A stretch of DNA of 64,000 nucleotides from the NCBI RefSeq assembly GCF_902167145.1, contig NC_050098.1:80144207-80208206 (forward strand), read 5' to 3'. The notes beneath the pieces were generated by a model. It worked only from the letters and a program-made list of their open reading frames with translations, had not been told where the DNA came from and ran no database searches. Shown piece by piece: positions 1 through 11,650 of the stretch (positions are counted from its first letter, which is position 1; each line of letters starts with the position of its first letter). The DNA comes from Zea mays (lineage: Eukaryota; Streptophyta; Magnoliopsida; Poales; Poaceae). The position numbers were made by a program, and so were the translations under genes.

Positions 1-1369
1 CTCTTCAACTTTGCTTAAGACATTCTGGCACAAAGCTACACAGAACAGCCCTTACAAGCCCTCAAAGTGGAGCAGACAGACAGGTATTCAGACTTATACA
101 ATTCCAAATCTGAAAATTCAGAATTCAGCCACCTAGTCCTAATTTGAGCCACTGTTACTCCTTTTTTTGTGTAGCACCAAACCAATCTTACTTAAAGAAA
201 TTTTTTCTCCTATATATGGTCTTCCATTTTGCTATACAGCTCTTGGTCTAAAACCATATGGATTAATCACAACTGAGCTCCAAACAGAGCACCATTGGCT
301 GTTTTTCAGAGTTTCAGCTCTGAACCACTAAGTCCCCAATACACTGACAGTCCATTTTTAGGCAAGCTATACTCCAAATTTTGCATGGGGTTATGTCAAG
401 CTCACTTAAGGAAAGTGATTCACCAACATACGGTCTTCAATCCCTTTATGGATCTCTCAGCCCAAATACTTAGGGATTAGTCACAAACAAGCGCCCAAAA
501 CTGCTATCAAACACTAACTTCAGGTTCAGTTACTGTTGTAAGTCTGAAAACTCAGAAATCTGCCAATCAATCTTTGGACTATCTTTTCTACCAGTAGTAT
601 ATAGCTTTGGGGCTATATCACTTAATAAGAATTGTTCTTCTATCATCTCTCTACGAGTTTGGTATAGTGTTCATTAACCACAACCCCCTGGATTCCAAAA
701 TATCAAGGCCCAAAGTTGGATCCAAATACTGAAATTCAGCCTCTGAAATCTACTAAGTCTGAAATCCAGAAACTCTGTTAGCTCTACTTTGGACTAATTT
801 TACACCAGGTTCCATATAACTTTAGAGCTAGGTGACTTAACAAAGCTTGTACTCCTCATGTGGCCCTATAACTTTGTTATAATGACCATCTTCAAACTGT
901 TTATAAATCAAAAGTTATGAAGACCCAAAAACAGCTAGTTGATATTATTTTCAGCAAACTTCAAGTCTGATTCAAAACTGAATTAAGCTTTTTACTCCAA
1001 CTTTTCCTCTAAAACTTGGAATTCTCCATACATGAAAGTTGTTCAACTTTCCAAAATCTACAAGTCCGTTTTTGCAAAGTTTCTTTTCACCTGTTGATTT
1101 ATTGCTCTTTGATTTTGTGTAGTTTTTTAAGAAGTACTGAAGTAGCATGTACTCTGCTTTCATTCAGTTGTTAATCCGTCTCATTTAGCCTATATAAACT
1201 TAAGTGAAAAGCATTAAAAACTCCCTTTTAGTTTAGTTGCCTAATTAATTAGCTTTCTTTTGCAACTCTAGGGTTCAGTAATTGGTTCCTGTTCGTCTAC
1301 ATTCCCTGTTAAAATCTAATATTTATAATTTTCTTTTTCTATAATAATTGAGTGAAACTATGCCTATAG
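1..1369. repeat. Non-coding stretch with degenerate tandem units (LTR-like)
   Basis: I see no believable gene here. From about 115 to 960 there are four loosely repeated units of roughly 200-230 bases. Each contains a phrase like 'acttaa.aaa..tt.t.ctcct' followed by 'ttgctata' and then 'tctgaaa..cag'. The same kind of unit occurs in the 5' LTR of element A near 36950-37220, so this may be LTR-derived. However, the A LTR sequence expected just left of the CACTA insertion is absent, so this stretch is probably inside the CACTA element or in another insertion within it. Short ORFs of about 60 codons are not supported. Confidence 0.4.
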
Positions 1370-2058
1370 GAGGCACAACTTGATGGCAATGTAGTCACAG
1401 ATTTGCCAAGTGATCCTATATTGCACAACATGGTATGACTAAGCTAATTGTATTATTGTTTCAATTAAAATATAAAGCATAATTTGATTAAGTGATGCTA
1501 TGATTTGATGTTTGTTATAGAGAACTCGAAGGGTTCAAGCTGCCAGCATGGGCATATCAGAATCAGTATGTGGTTTTATTTGCCTTATTTCTTTCCAATT
1601 ATGACGTTGTTTTACCAAAAGATCATATGTTCATGTTTTGTAATTTGTAGAGACAAAAGCAAGTCTACCTTATTTCACTCATAAACAAAGGCAGAGTTGT
1701 GGCCAAAGGGAAGTTAGTGACTACAGATAGCCAAAGAGAAATATTAGGAGCAAAGCTTGGACCAGAATATTGTGGGGTTCTTGTTGAAGGCCTTGAAAAT
1801 ATTGAACTTGGCAATATTACAAATGAGGAGGTACCTAGACCATCTAATCAGATTCGTACACTAATTGATGCTATTGGCTATGTTATTCCTTGGCCAATTA
1901 CACATGTAAGTTTCTTTTTTATTTGAAATAGTACATGTGTCCCCATAAGAACTTCAAATTGAGTTATTGATCTAACACATGCTTCATAGGTGAAGCAAGC
2001 TAGAAGCTCATCTTGTACCCGCAACAAGTTGGTACCTGCAGCACGTGGACAAAGCTAG
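1370..2058 (+). pseudogene. 3' exons of a CACTA-encoded protein (DUF8039-like)
   Basis: Four exons can be read with GT-AG introns, all phase 0: 1370-1432, 1521-1565, 1651-1905 and 1990-2058, ending in TAG. The joined reading frame has no internal stop (21, 15, 85 and 22 codons). Exon 3 has the pattern 'vyLIsL.nkGrVVAkGkL.t' followed by 'lG.eyC.Vlve' and 'rPs..irtl.DAiGyvIpWP'. I recognise this as the C-terminal domain found in many plant En/Spm-associated proteins (DUF8039-like, from memory of the family). The upstream exons were not found, so I call it a remnant. It lies inside the CACTA element on the strand leading to the 3075 terminus. Directly after the stop, a 19-base phrase containing 'tggacaaagctagatg' is repeated at about 2046-2080. 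Confidence 0.5.
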
Positions 2059-2329
2059 ATGGCGTGGACAAAGCTAGATGTGAAGCCTAGTATAATTGCA
2101 AAGTGAATCAGTTAGATTCTAGTAGTTACTAAAAATTTTAAGTGATATTTGTATGATATTGCCACTTTGGCTTTGCTTCTTTGTGAACACAATTGGCAGT
2201 TACTGAACATGTTTCCTATCGAGTTAGTTAGCTTCTTGATATTTTGCCAAGGCCAAAAGCAATATTATTGAGGGTTTATAATTTGATTTTTTTAACATTC
2301 ATCTCGATGCACATTTATATATATAAATA

Positions 2330-3050
2330 TATAAATGAAAACAACTTTTTTTGGCACGTAATAAAGTGTTACAGTATAACGTGTCTATATTATTACAAAC
2401 AAATATAGATGTATGTACAAAATCGTTTCTACAGGTCTTAATACACACTTTGACGTTACTATATAACGTATTGATATGCGTAGGCACACAATACAAACGT
2501 GGCTATATTATTGTTTCTATTTTTGTTAACACGCGTTTTGGCATTACTATAAAATGTGTCACTCGCCAGTTCAGCTGACACGTCACCTTTCCACATCACC
2601 TACCACGTCATTTTTCCACATCACCTGCCATGTCACCTATCCACATCACCTGCCATGTCATCATTCGTGTCACCTACTATATCGTCTCTATACTCCTTAA
2701 TGCGCAATAAAGCGTCACTATAAAACGTGACTATAGTAATACACATGAATTATGAATGTATCTATAATATCGTATCTATATTTTTTCACACATAATGAAA
2801 CGTTACTATATGACGTAACAACAATAATAGACACATGTTATATGCGCATCTATAAAAGCGTATCAATGTGTCTAAACATGCATCTAACGTGTCTATGAAA
2901 CGTCTATTCATCTAATATATACGCTTACAATAATCGTTTCTACAAAGTCTGATACGGTCCATACGAAGACGCTTCTAACACGTTTTTGGAAAGCGTGCGT
3001 ACATTCATATAGAGACGAATTAAAGCGTGCCTATTGTCCAAAAAAGCATA
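2330..3050. repeat. CACTA sub-terminal repeats and short tandem repeats
   Basis: A motif resembling 'gtcactataaaacgtg' recurs in both orientations, for example near 2365, 2452, 2544, 2715 and 2807, often as imperfect palindromes. Between 2566 and 2690 there is a tandem array of about 25-base units of the type 'tcacctgccatgtca..tatccaca'. Clustered short repeats next to the terminus are where CACTA transposases bind in the known maize En/Spm system. That function is inferred here. No gene is seen. Confidence 0.55.
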
Positions 3051-3075
3051 GCTACAAGGGGGTTTTCTAGTAGTG
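3051..3075 (-). repeat. CACTA terminal inverted repeat (right end)
   Basis: Read on the minus strand, the end begins CACTACTAGAAAACCCCC. The junction with element A's LTR is precise when compared with the copy at 37430-37445. Confidence 0.65.
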
Positions 3076-3389
3076 TTTCTAGGGTTTGTTTTTAGGGTTT
3101 TGGGCACATTAGGGTTTTGATGCCACCAAAGTACATCAAATGTGATACTTTATGATCATTTCTCATGTCTGTTGAGGTTTTAACTTATTTGGGCCTCACT
3201 CACATCCATAAGCCATGATCTAGGGTTAAGCACTCTACCTTAGGGTTAATCACACATCAAATCACATCATTATAACTTATTTGAAATTTTTTCCTAGTGA
3301 ATGCACTCTAAGTGTAACAAACACATGATATGATAATGCTCATGATGTTATGCTCAAGTTTTAGTGATAGTAACACCAAGGATGTTACA
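3076..3389 (-). repeat. Element A 3' LTR, inner part
   Basis: This stretch is nearly the same as 37439-37737, including the phrase 'gggcacattagggttt' and the edge 'gatgttaca'. Read on the minus strand, the LTR starts TGTAACATCC. The rest of this LTR has been pushed out of the window by the CACTA insertion. Confidence 0.85.
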
Positions 3390-3425
3390 TCCTTCCCCCC
3401 ATAAAAGAATCTCATCCCGAGATTT
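3390..3425 (-). promoter_or_regulatory. Element A polypurine tract and conserved upstream motif
   Basis: On the minus strand the sequence reads CTCGGGATGAGATTCTTTT and then ATGGGGGGAAGGA, directly before the LTR start TGTAACA. It is the expected plus-strand primer of reverse transcription. The same upstream motif precedes the polypurine tracts of B and C. Confidence 0.8.
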
Positions 3426-3543
3426 AAAGTCCTAGGGCAAGTAGTGGAAAAGGAAACATGTCACATCTTTATTTCCTTATTTGTCTTACAAGGCAGGGGT
3501 AGTATGGGGGTTTACTTCTCCTTTACAATCCAATATACACATC

Positions 3544-3955
3544 TTACAAGTTACATGAAGTTAAAAAGCCAAGGAAATTCTTTTCTAAGAAGTCATGGGT
3601 TTTCGATGTAGCTTCATCTTCAGTATGTTGGTTCCATTGTATCTTATAGAATTTAAGAGTTTTTCTTCGGGTGACCCTGTCCTTCTAATCTAGGACTCGA
3701 ATGGGATGTTCTGAATATGTTAAGTCTGGTTCCAAGGTAACATCCACAAAATCAATGGTTCGATCAGGAACCCGAAGGCACTTCTTTAATTGGGATACAT
3801 GGAACACATTGTGCACTGCAGACAGTGTTTCTGGCAGTTGGAGTCGGTATGCCACCGGTCCATATCGTTCAAGAATAGGAAACAGATCAATTTATCGGGG
3901 TGCAAGCTTTCCTTTTACCCCGAAACGGTTCACACCCTTCATTGGTGATACTTTC
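3544..3955 (-). pseudogene. Element A pol end: integrase C-terminus and chromodomain
   Basis: Read on the minus strand from the C1 insertion point, this continues the integrase tail (a [14 protein letters not shown] block and an [14 protein letters not shown] block) and then a degenerate chromodomain with RRKTLKFYKIQW and TEDEAT. It ends at TAA (3544-3546). There are in-frame stops after LAPR and just before the chromodomain's RVTRRK. The chromodomain is typical of Tekay-type Gypsy integrases, where it guides integration to heterochromatin (known from the family). The aromatic positions are partly lost here (the usual EEATWE has become EDEATS). It is not functional. Confidence 0.8.
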
Positions 3956-6626
3956 TGTCACACCCGGTTTTAGAAGGCAAACCGAATGCGAACCATGTAC
4001 GTGCCAGGATCAGTTATTCACGTACACAGCAGTTACATAATATGGACATCATCACACAGTGCTCAAAATAGTATTAATAAGGGAAAATAGTCGATTACAT
4101 CATACGTCTGAGACGTCCATATAGTTCTTACAATAAATCAAAGTGCGGAAAAGAAACGTAGATAACGCGGCCTTCACAGGCAGCCGACTGGGGGTTGCCG
4201 CTAACCCACACCTAGAACTCGTCGTAATCTTGGAACTCCTGGAAGTCTCCTTCCACAGCTTCATCTTCGCCTGAGCAGTGGTTGCAATGCTGACAACCTG
4301 GGGGGGGGGGTTGGTGTGTAGAGCAAGGGTGAGTACACATCAACATACTCAGCAAGTATCCTGTTTGGCTGTAGTGGACTAGCTTTATGTGGGGATAAGT
4401 CAAGCAGTTGCTTTTAGTTGGTCAGATTATTATTTACTAGTAGAAAGCCAAGTTTTAGCATTAACCCAAGTTATTAACCCGATGTACCCTTTCCAAACGG
4501 AAAGAATACCACTTACCAGCACCATAGGCATGACCAAAACCATCAATCTCATAACCACCTGTACCACAATGTCTCTGATCAAGTACCACTAATCTCTGGA
4601 GCTCCCTTGGCCGCTCATAACCGCGAGCACGGCTGATATATCAGTTTCATAACACTCTGCAGAGGTTGTGCACTTTACCCACAAGCCGTGATTCCCTCTT
4701 GCCTCGGGCCGATCAAACCCTTAAACACTACCAAGGTGAATAGGCAGGGTTTCACTACGTAGCCTTTACAAAGATTCCCCGGGGCTGTAGCCACCCGTTA
4801 GGTTTCCTAAATGCACCGCACTCCTCCCCAAGGGGCGAACCCAAACTTGGCAGAGCGAGCCGCATACACCGAGCCCCATTGACGGCACGACGGCTAAGTG
4901 AACTACATCCCGGATCCTCTAATTATTCAGCTAAGGGCACCCCATTCCACCCTCATGGTTGCACTGTTTTCCCGGGCGGTCATCCATAGAACAGGTCCTT
5001 ACGGAGAGGCACTCGAGAAACCGCTCGAGTCCCCTTGAAAACCACAAGTATAATCATAAAGAAGAACGGGAAAACAGCGTATCATAGATAATCACATCAT
5101 GTTCATTGATTAGAGTTGAGCAATAGCATCAGACTAAGTAGTAATAATCCGACCCAAATAGGTAAACAAGGACATGGATAACAAAAGCTAGTCAATCCTT
5201 AGGTATAAACGTGTAATGCGGGAGGTGAATTAAAGAATGAATAGGACATAGATAGGTCAAAGGACACTTGCCTCCACCAAACGACTGCTGCTCAGGGGCT
5301 TCTCCTGCGAATTCCTCGGGCTCTTCGACCGGATCGTTCTCTATGCGAGCGCAAACATACATACATCCATCCACATATTTAATACAAAAGAACAGTACAC
5401 CATACAAGATAACCAATAAAGCGAATATGCATCAAGTATGACATTCGATAACGCATTTGTTGTGGTTAGAAAGAAACGGGAAAGGTCTCGCAGGGGGTTA
5501 AATCTTATGCACTAATGACACAATTGGTTTTTAACAAAATAATTCTGTTATATATATTTATATATACTGATGGAAACCTAATCACTTTTAGTTGATCAAC
5601 ATTGCACAGGGTAAACAATTAACTATGTGAATCAATAACATAACGGAATTTTAAACTAAACTTCCTATTTTCCCATAGCATGAACAGTGATTAGCCTACT
5701 TAAAATACAGTAATTATGATCACAGAAAGTAAATAAAATAAAATAAAAAAAAATAAAAAAAAACAGAAGGGGGGGGGGGCGGTTGAACCGGCCCTAGGGC
5801 GGTTGAACCGGCCCTAGGCGGGGCGCGCAGGGGCGGCCGAGCCGGGGCGGCTGAGCCGGCGGCGGGCGGCCGGGCTGGCGAGGGCGGGCGGCGCAGGGGG
5901 CGGCCGAGCCGGCCGAGCAGGGGGGCGGGGCGGGCGGCCGAACCGGCGGGGTGGGGCGGGCGGCCGAACCGGCGGGGTGGGGCGGGCGGCCGAACCGGCC
6001 ATGGGGCCGAGCGGCGAGGGGAAGGGGAGGGAGGAGAGGGGGAGGAGGGAGAGGGAGGAGGGGGGGGGCTCACCGGTGTCGGGGATCGACGGCGAGGGGC
6101 GGCCGGCGGCAGGGGGCGGCGCGGCGACCTAGGGCAGGGGGCGGGTAGGGGGTAGGGGCGGCGGCTTAGGTGGGGAGGGAGAAAATGAGGGGGGAGAGGG
6201 AGAGGGTTAGGGAATAAGGGAAAGAGGGGGGGGGCGGCTGGGCCTATTGGGCCCAAGGGGGGGCGCGCAGGGGCGGCTGGGCCGGCCGGGGTCGGCCCAC
6301 GGCGCGGGAGAGAGAGAAAAAGAGGAGAGAGAAAGAGAGAGAAAAAGAAAGAAAAGATCTTCTCCTCATTTTCGAAATCCGATCTTTCTACATGAATGCA
6401 TTTGCAATTTCAAAGCAATCAAAAGAAATGCAAGGTTCGGCATGGTGCATCAAACAACATAAAGTATTTAGGGTTTTTCTTACACGGGAAATCCAAACCG
6501 ATTCCCGCTAGAACTTTGGAAAAGGTCAAGGTGTAGCGAGGGCAAAAAGAAAAAGAAAAGGTAACGCCCGAATTTTGGCGAGTAAAGAAAGAAAAAAAAT
6601 TCAACTGCAAAATTCGGGGCGTTACA
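3956..6626 (-). repeat. C1 3' LTR
   Basis: The LTR starts on the minus strand with TGTAACGCCCCGAATTTTG and ends with ...GGGTGTGACA. It is non-coding. From 5770 to 6300 it is extremely G-rich on the plus strand, with repeated 'ggcggccgaaccgg' blocks; the long ORFs there occur in several frames and reflect composition. An (A)n/(AAATA)n stretch lies at 5733-5763. A poly-G run of ten lies at 4301-4310. I could not find a convincing TATA box. Confidence 0.95.
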
Positions 6627-6662
6627 AACCTATCCCCCTTAAAAGAATCTCGCCCTCGAGAT
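6627..6662 (-). promoter_or_regulatory. C1 polypurine tract
   Basis: On the minus strand CTCGAGGGCGAGATTCTTTT is followed by AAGGGGGATAGGTT, immediately before the LTR start TGTAACG. It lies just after the gag-pol stop codon. Confidence 0.8.
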
Positions 6663-9600
6663 TCAGGGCTGGCTAGCAAAGAGCTCCGGGTACTTGGCCA
6701 TCAGATCATCTTCACGCTCCCAGGTTGCTTCTTCCTCAGAGTGGTGACTCCATCTGACTTTGCACATTCTGACGGTCTTCCTTCGGGTGACTCTATCTGC
6801 AACCTCAAGGATCTGAGCTGGCTTCTCAACATAGGTCAAGTCCTCCTGGACCTCAAGACCTTCCACTGGCAACTGCTCTTCTGGCACACGCAAGCACTTC
6901 TTCAATTGAGACACATGAAAGACATTATGCACAGCAGACAAATTCTCGGGCAAACTGAGCTGATAGGCCACTTCTCCTCGCTTTGCAAGAATCTGATACG
7001 GACCAATGTAGCGGGGTGCTAGCTTGCCTTTCACTCCGAATCTTCTGACTCCTCTGATCGGTGACACTTTCAGATAGACAAAGTCTCCGACTTCGAAACT
7101 CAGCTCTCTTCTTCTTGTGTCTGCATAGCTTCGCTGCCTTGATTGCGCTATCTTCAGATTCTCTCGGACCATCTTGATGTTCTCTTCGGCTTCAAGCAAA
7201 ATATCTGGCCCAAACACCTGCTTCTCTCCAGGCTGATCCCATTGCAACGGAGTTCTGCAACTCCTTCCATACAGCGCTTGAAACGGTGACATCTTCAAAC
7301 TGGCCTGATAACTGTTGTTATAGGAAAACTCTGCATAAGGCAATCGCTTGTCCCATCCGGACTGATCTTGCAACGCACAGGCTCTCAACATATCTTCAAG
7401 AATTTGATTGGTTCTTTCAGTCTGACCATCTGTCTGCGGGTGATAAGCTGAACTGAAATTCAGATGCGTGCCCAAGGCTTCATGCAACTGCTGCCAGAAA
7501 TGAGAGGTGAACTGCGTTCCTCTGTCTGACACTATCTTCTTTGGCACACCATGAAGACAAACGATCCGAGACATATACAATTCTGCCAATACTGCACTGT
7601 TGTAGTTGGTCTTGACAGGTATGAAGTGGGCTGACTTGGTCAAGCGGTCCACTACTACCCAAATGGAATCGTAGCCGGCTCGAGTGCGAGGCAATCCGAC
7701 TATGAAATCCATACCAATTTCATCCCATTTCCACTGAGGGATCTGCAACGGTTGCAACAATCCAGCAGGTCTCTGGTGTTCTGCCTTAATTCTTCGGCAA
7801 CTATCGCACATAGCCACATGCTCTGCGATTTCCCTCTTCATTCCGTATCACCAGAATTTCTTCTTCAGATCCTGATACATCTTCTCACTGCTAGGGTGAA
7901 TCGAATAAGCTGTCTCATGAGCTTCCTTAAGAATCAACTCCCGAATAGACTGGACATTGGGAACACACAAGCGGTCTTTGAACCATATCACGCCTTCCGC
8001 ATCTTCTCGAAAATCTTTGCCTTTACCATCTAGAATCAGTCGCCGGATCTCACTGATCTTCTCATCATTTTTCTGCGCTTCTTTGATTTCGCGCTCCAAG
8101 GTAGGTTCCAATTCAACTGTGACTCCTCGCGAATTGTTCAGAAATCCGAGACTCAACCTGTCAAACTCTTTGGCCAACTCATAAGGCATCGGGCGAGCAA
8201 CCATCAGATTGACTTGACTCTTTCTGCTCAGAGCATCTGCCACTACGTTTGCTTTGCCTGGATGGTAATGAATCTCCAACTCATAGTCTTTGATCAATTC
8301 TAACCATCTTCGTTGCCTCATGTTCAATTCTGACTGAGTGAATATGTACTTCAGACTCTTGTGGTCTGTGTAAACATCGCATTTCTGTCCATACAGATAG
8401 TGCCTCCATGTCTTCAGTGCGTGAACCACTGCTGCCAACTCTAGATCATGGATTGGGTAGTTCTTCTCATGAACCTTCAACTGTCGGGACGAGTAAGCCA
8501 CAACTCTTCCCTCTTGCATCAACACACATCCCAAACCTGTGTAACAAGCATCGCAATACACCGAGAAGGGCTTGTGCACATCAGGCAAGACTAGGACGGG
8601 CGCTGTAGTCAACTTCTCTTTCAGCGCTTCAAAGGCCTCTTGGCATTTCTGGGTCCACTTGAACTCAACCTTGTTGCCTAGCAACGCTGTCATAGGTTTC
8701 GCAATCTTCGAAAACCCTTCAATGAATCGCCGATAATATCCGGCCATTCCAATGAAGCTCTTGATTCCTCGAGCATCCGTTGGCGCTTTCCAGTTTAGAA
8801 TGTCTGCCACTTTCTTCGGATCCACAACCAATCCTTCTTTGTTGATTATGTGACCCAAGAACAGGACTTCACTGATCCAGAACTCACACTTGCTCAACTT
8901 TGCATACAACTGGTGCTCTCGCAATCTCTGCAATACCATCCTCAAATGATCTGCATGCTCTTCTTCACTTTGAGAATAAACCAGAATGTCATCAATGAAT
9001 ACCACCACGAACTTATCAAGATAATCCATGAATACACTGTTCATCAAGTTCATGAAGAATGCTGGCGCATTGGTCAAACCAAAAGACATCACTGTGAACT
9101 CATATAAACCATACTTGGTAATGAATGCCGTCTTCGGAATGTCCGAAGGTCGGATCCTGAGCTGATGATAACCTGACCTCAGATCAATCTTGGAGAACAC
9201 ACTGGCTCCTCTCAACTGGTCGAACAGATCTTCTATTCTGGGCAAGGGATACTTGTTCTTGATCGTGACCTCATTCAAAGCTCGATAATCGATACACATC
9301 CTCTTGGTGCCATCTTTCTTTTCTACGAACAAGACAGGAGCGGCCCAAGGCGAGGTGCTTGGCCGGATGTAACCTTTCTCTGACAGCTCATCAATTTGCT
9401 TCTTAAGTTCATCCAACTCTGGTCCAGATATTCTGTAATCTCTCTTGAAGATAGGGGCGGTTCCAGGAAGAAGCTCTATAGCAAATTCAACTTTCCGCTC
9501 TGGTGGCATACCCGGTAAATCCTTTGGAAACACATCTGGGAATTCAGACACAACCTTGATACTCTCAATTGGGTCTGCTTCACTGCTATCGACAGCCATC

Positions 9601-11243
9601 TGATAACAACTTCCTTTCTTTGGCTCAGGCGGGACTAACCCGGTCACCACTTCCTCTCCTAGTGGGGACACCAACTTGATTGTCCTTTTATCACAACTGA
9701 TAACTGCCTGATACTTATCTAACCAATTCATCCCTAGGATGACATCTATTCCCTGAGTACCCATTACTATAAGGTTGGCGGGAAACGCTATCCCCCTTAT
9801 TTTCACACTTATATTCAAACAAATGCTATCAGCTCGAATTCTACCACCGGCTGAGTCAATTTGAATGGGGGTTGACATGGTAGTAGTTGGAAGATTATGT
9901 GCTTCTACCCATGATGCAGTAATGAAAGAATGTGTTGCTCCAGTATCAAATAACACTTCTGCAATATGGGAATCGACTGGGAACATACCTACTGTCATGT
10001 CGGGGGTCTCCTGAACTGCTTCAGCCTCCAAGTGATTCAATCTTCCATGATTATAGCGCTGCTGAGAGCGATTGCCTGCTCCAGGCTGAGGCACATTCTG
10101 CTTTGCTGGGGCATTGGGGCCTGACTGCTGCTGGGCTGCCTTCTTCGGACATTGCATCACCCAATGGCCTTGCTCTCCACAGTGGAAACATGCCCTGTTT
10201 CCAACCTGAGCTGGTGCTGCCTGACTGTTCTGCTGATTTGCTGGGGCAGGAAGACGAGGTGTTTGCTGATTCTGCTTTTGAAACTGACCTCCTGACTGAT
10301 TGCTCTGACGGTTCTGGTACTGATGCTGAGGATACTGCCTTTGGAACTGCTGATACTGCTGACGCTGCTGATGCTGCTGAGGTGGACGCTGGTTCTGCCT
10401 GAATTGCTGAGGTTGATTGCCTGAGAAACGGGGACGGCTGCTGCTTCCAGGCTGGGGTCCACTGATCTTGCGCTTACGGTCTTCCATCTCCTTGCGCTTT
10501 CTCTCCGTCATGATTGCTCTGTCAATCAGGTGCTGGAATGTCGGGAAGGTGTGGTTCATCAGCTGATACTGCAGAGGGTCAACCAAGCCTCTCAGGAAAC
10601 GGTACTGTCGCTTGGCGTCGGTGTTGACATCTTCAGGAGCATAGCGAGACAACTGCAGAAACCTGTCTCGATACTCACTGACAGACGATGACCCTTGCTT
10701 AAGGGCCAGGAACTCCTCCTTCTTCACTGTCATCAGACCTGCAGGCACATGGTACTGACGAAAGCTGCCTCGGAATTCTTCCCAGGTGATGGTGTCGGGG
10801 TTGGCATGGGTGGCGAGGTAAGACTCCCACCATGACTGGGCTGCTCCTCTCAACAGACGGGGACCATACAAGACTTTCTCCCGGTCATCGCACTGAGCGG
10901 TATGCAACTCCCGCTCCACAGTGCGCAGCCAATCTTCAGCATCCATGGGGTCAGAAGAGTGAGCGAACGTTGGTGGATGACCTCTCATGAATTCAGCACG
11001 CTTGTCTCTAGGCATCTGAGGCATCTGAGGCTGGGGTGGTGCTTGCTGCTGCTGCTGCTGCTGCTGCTGAATGGCGGCCAGAGTCTGACCGATGGCTTGA
11101 ACTGCCTGAGTCTGCATCAGAAACATCTGCTCAATCGACATCGGGGGCGGGGGCGGCAGGTGCTGCTGCTGGGGCACCTCATCCTGCGGAGCGGCTCGCT
11201 CCTGCTGAGCACGCCTTCCTCCTCTACGCCTGTTCTCTGACAT
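6663..11243 (-). pseudogene. C1 gag-pol polyprotein with one nonsense codon
   Basis: The frame starts at the Met of MSENRRRGG (11243). This is the same start as in C2 and directly follows a CAG. The order is Gln-rich N-terminus, retrotransposon gag domain, CCHC zinc knuckle ([14 protein letters not shown]), protease (FDTGATHSF), reverse transcriptase (FIDDIL), RNase H ([10 protein letters not shown]), integrase with zinc-binding region and D-D-E core, and chromodomain. The frame is open except for one TGA near 7844, in the integrase zinc-binding region where C2 has the second Trp of FWWYGM (TGG to TGA). A Ser also replaces Gly three residues after the HP of the SIHPGS motif. Everything downstream of the stop (392 codons) is still open, so the inactivation is recent. 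Confidence 0.93.
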
Positions 11244-11650
11244 CTGCAGAACGCAACCACACATCAGAACTGATCTGGCAAAGCTTGCAGCATAAGAAAA
11301 GAGTATAGAATTCTCCAACAGCACTGAACAGATGAGCATCTTCACTGATCTCCAACACAGACCACACAGCTTCTCAGATAAAGAGGAAAGGAGAATAATG
11401 GGTTTCCCAACTATATAACTAACTTTATTGACATAGTATGTAAACCAAAATGCAGGGGATACCCACACTCTGGTGACAATCATTACAAAGATCCAAATCA
11501 AACATAGTTCATCATGACAAACATAAATGCACAGGATATAGCAGACTACCCTGTCTAACTAAAACTAACTAAGACCGAGACTAACGCTAAGACTGAAGCT
11601 TCCATGTATATATTTATTTCGTATTAATTACAAGATCCAACTCTAACGAT
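11244..11650 (-). other. C1 spacer between leader ORF and gag
   Basis: About 400 bases without a gene. The gag reading frame stays open for 86 codons upstream of the gag Met, but that part looks hydrophobic and random. Directly before the gag ATG the minus strand reads TGGTTGCGTTCTGCAG, which looks like a splice acceptor. An AT-rich stretch lies at 11605-11630. Confidence 0.5.

Larger units (their letters stand above)
1..3075 (+). mobile_element. CACTA (En/Spm-like) DNA transposon, right part
   Basis: The right end is at 3075, where the sequence reads GGTTTTCTAGTAGTG. Its reverse complement begins CACTACTAGAAAACC, the usual CACTA terminus. The next bases (from 3076, TTTCTAGGG) continue the LTR of element A exactly as in the uninterrupted copy near 37438. 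TTT is the likely 3-bp target duplication. Inside the end lie sub-terminal repeats and a four-exon coding remnant on the same strand. I do not see the left terminus, which is either outside the window or lost in 1-1369. The element sits in the 3' LTR of A, so it is younger than A. Confidence 0.6.

Noticed and set aside
1..1190. Idea that this is simply the continuation of element A's 3' LTR left of the CACTA
   Set aside because: The A LTR sequence that should directly precede the insertion (as at 37250-37437) is not found here, although weak repeat similarity exists.
4212..4403. Small conserved ORFs in the C LTRs (for example 4212-4403, 5192-5416 and their copies)
   Set aside because: They recur only because the LTRs recur. 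The peptides change frame among copies (44594-44896, 53604-53843) and show no domain.
5720..6256. Long Pro/Arg-rich ORFs in the G-rich part of the C LTRs (also 14761-15222, 46193-46787, 55225-55797)
   Set aside because: They are open in several frames on both strands, are low-complexity and differ in length between near-identical LTRs. They follow from composition.
9932..10402. Plus-strand ORFs antisense to gag of C1 (also 10902-11240, 50462-50932, 51432-51773)
   Set aside because: They are shadows of the Gln-rich gag coding sequence on the other strand, without independent support.
11244..11501. Upstream extension of gag by 86 codons (also 51777-52034)
   Set aside because: The extension is hydrophobic and random-looking and begins in a spacer. 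The start after the CAG site fits the gag N-terminus better.
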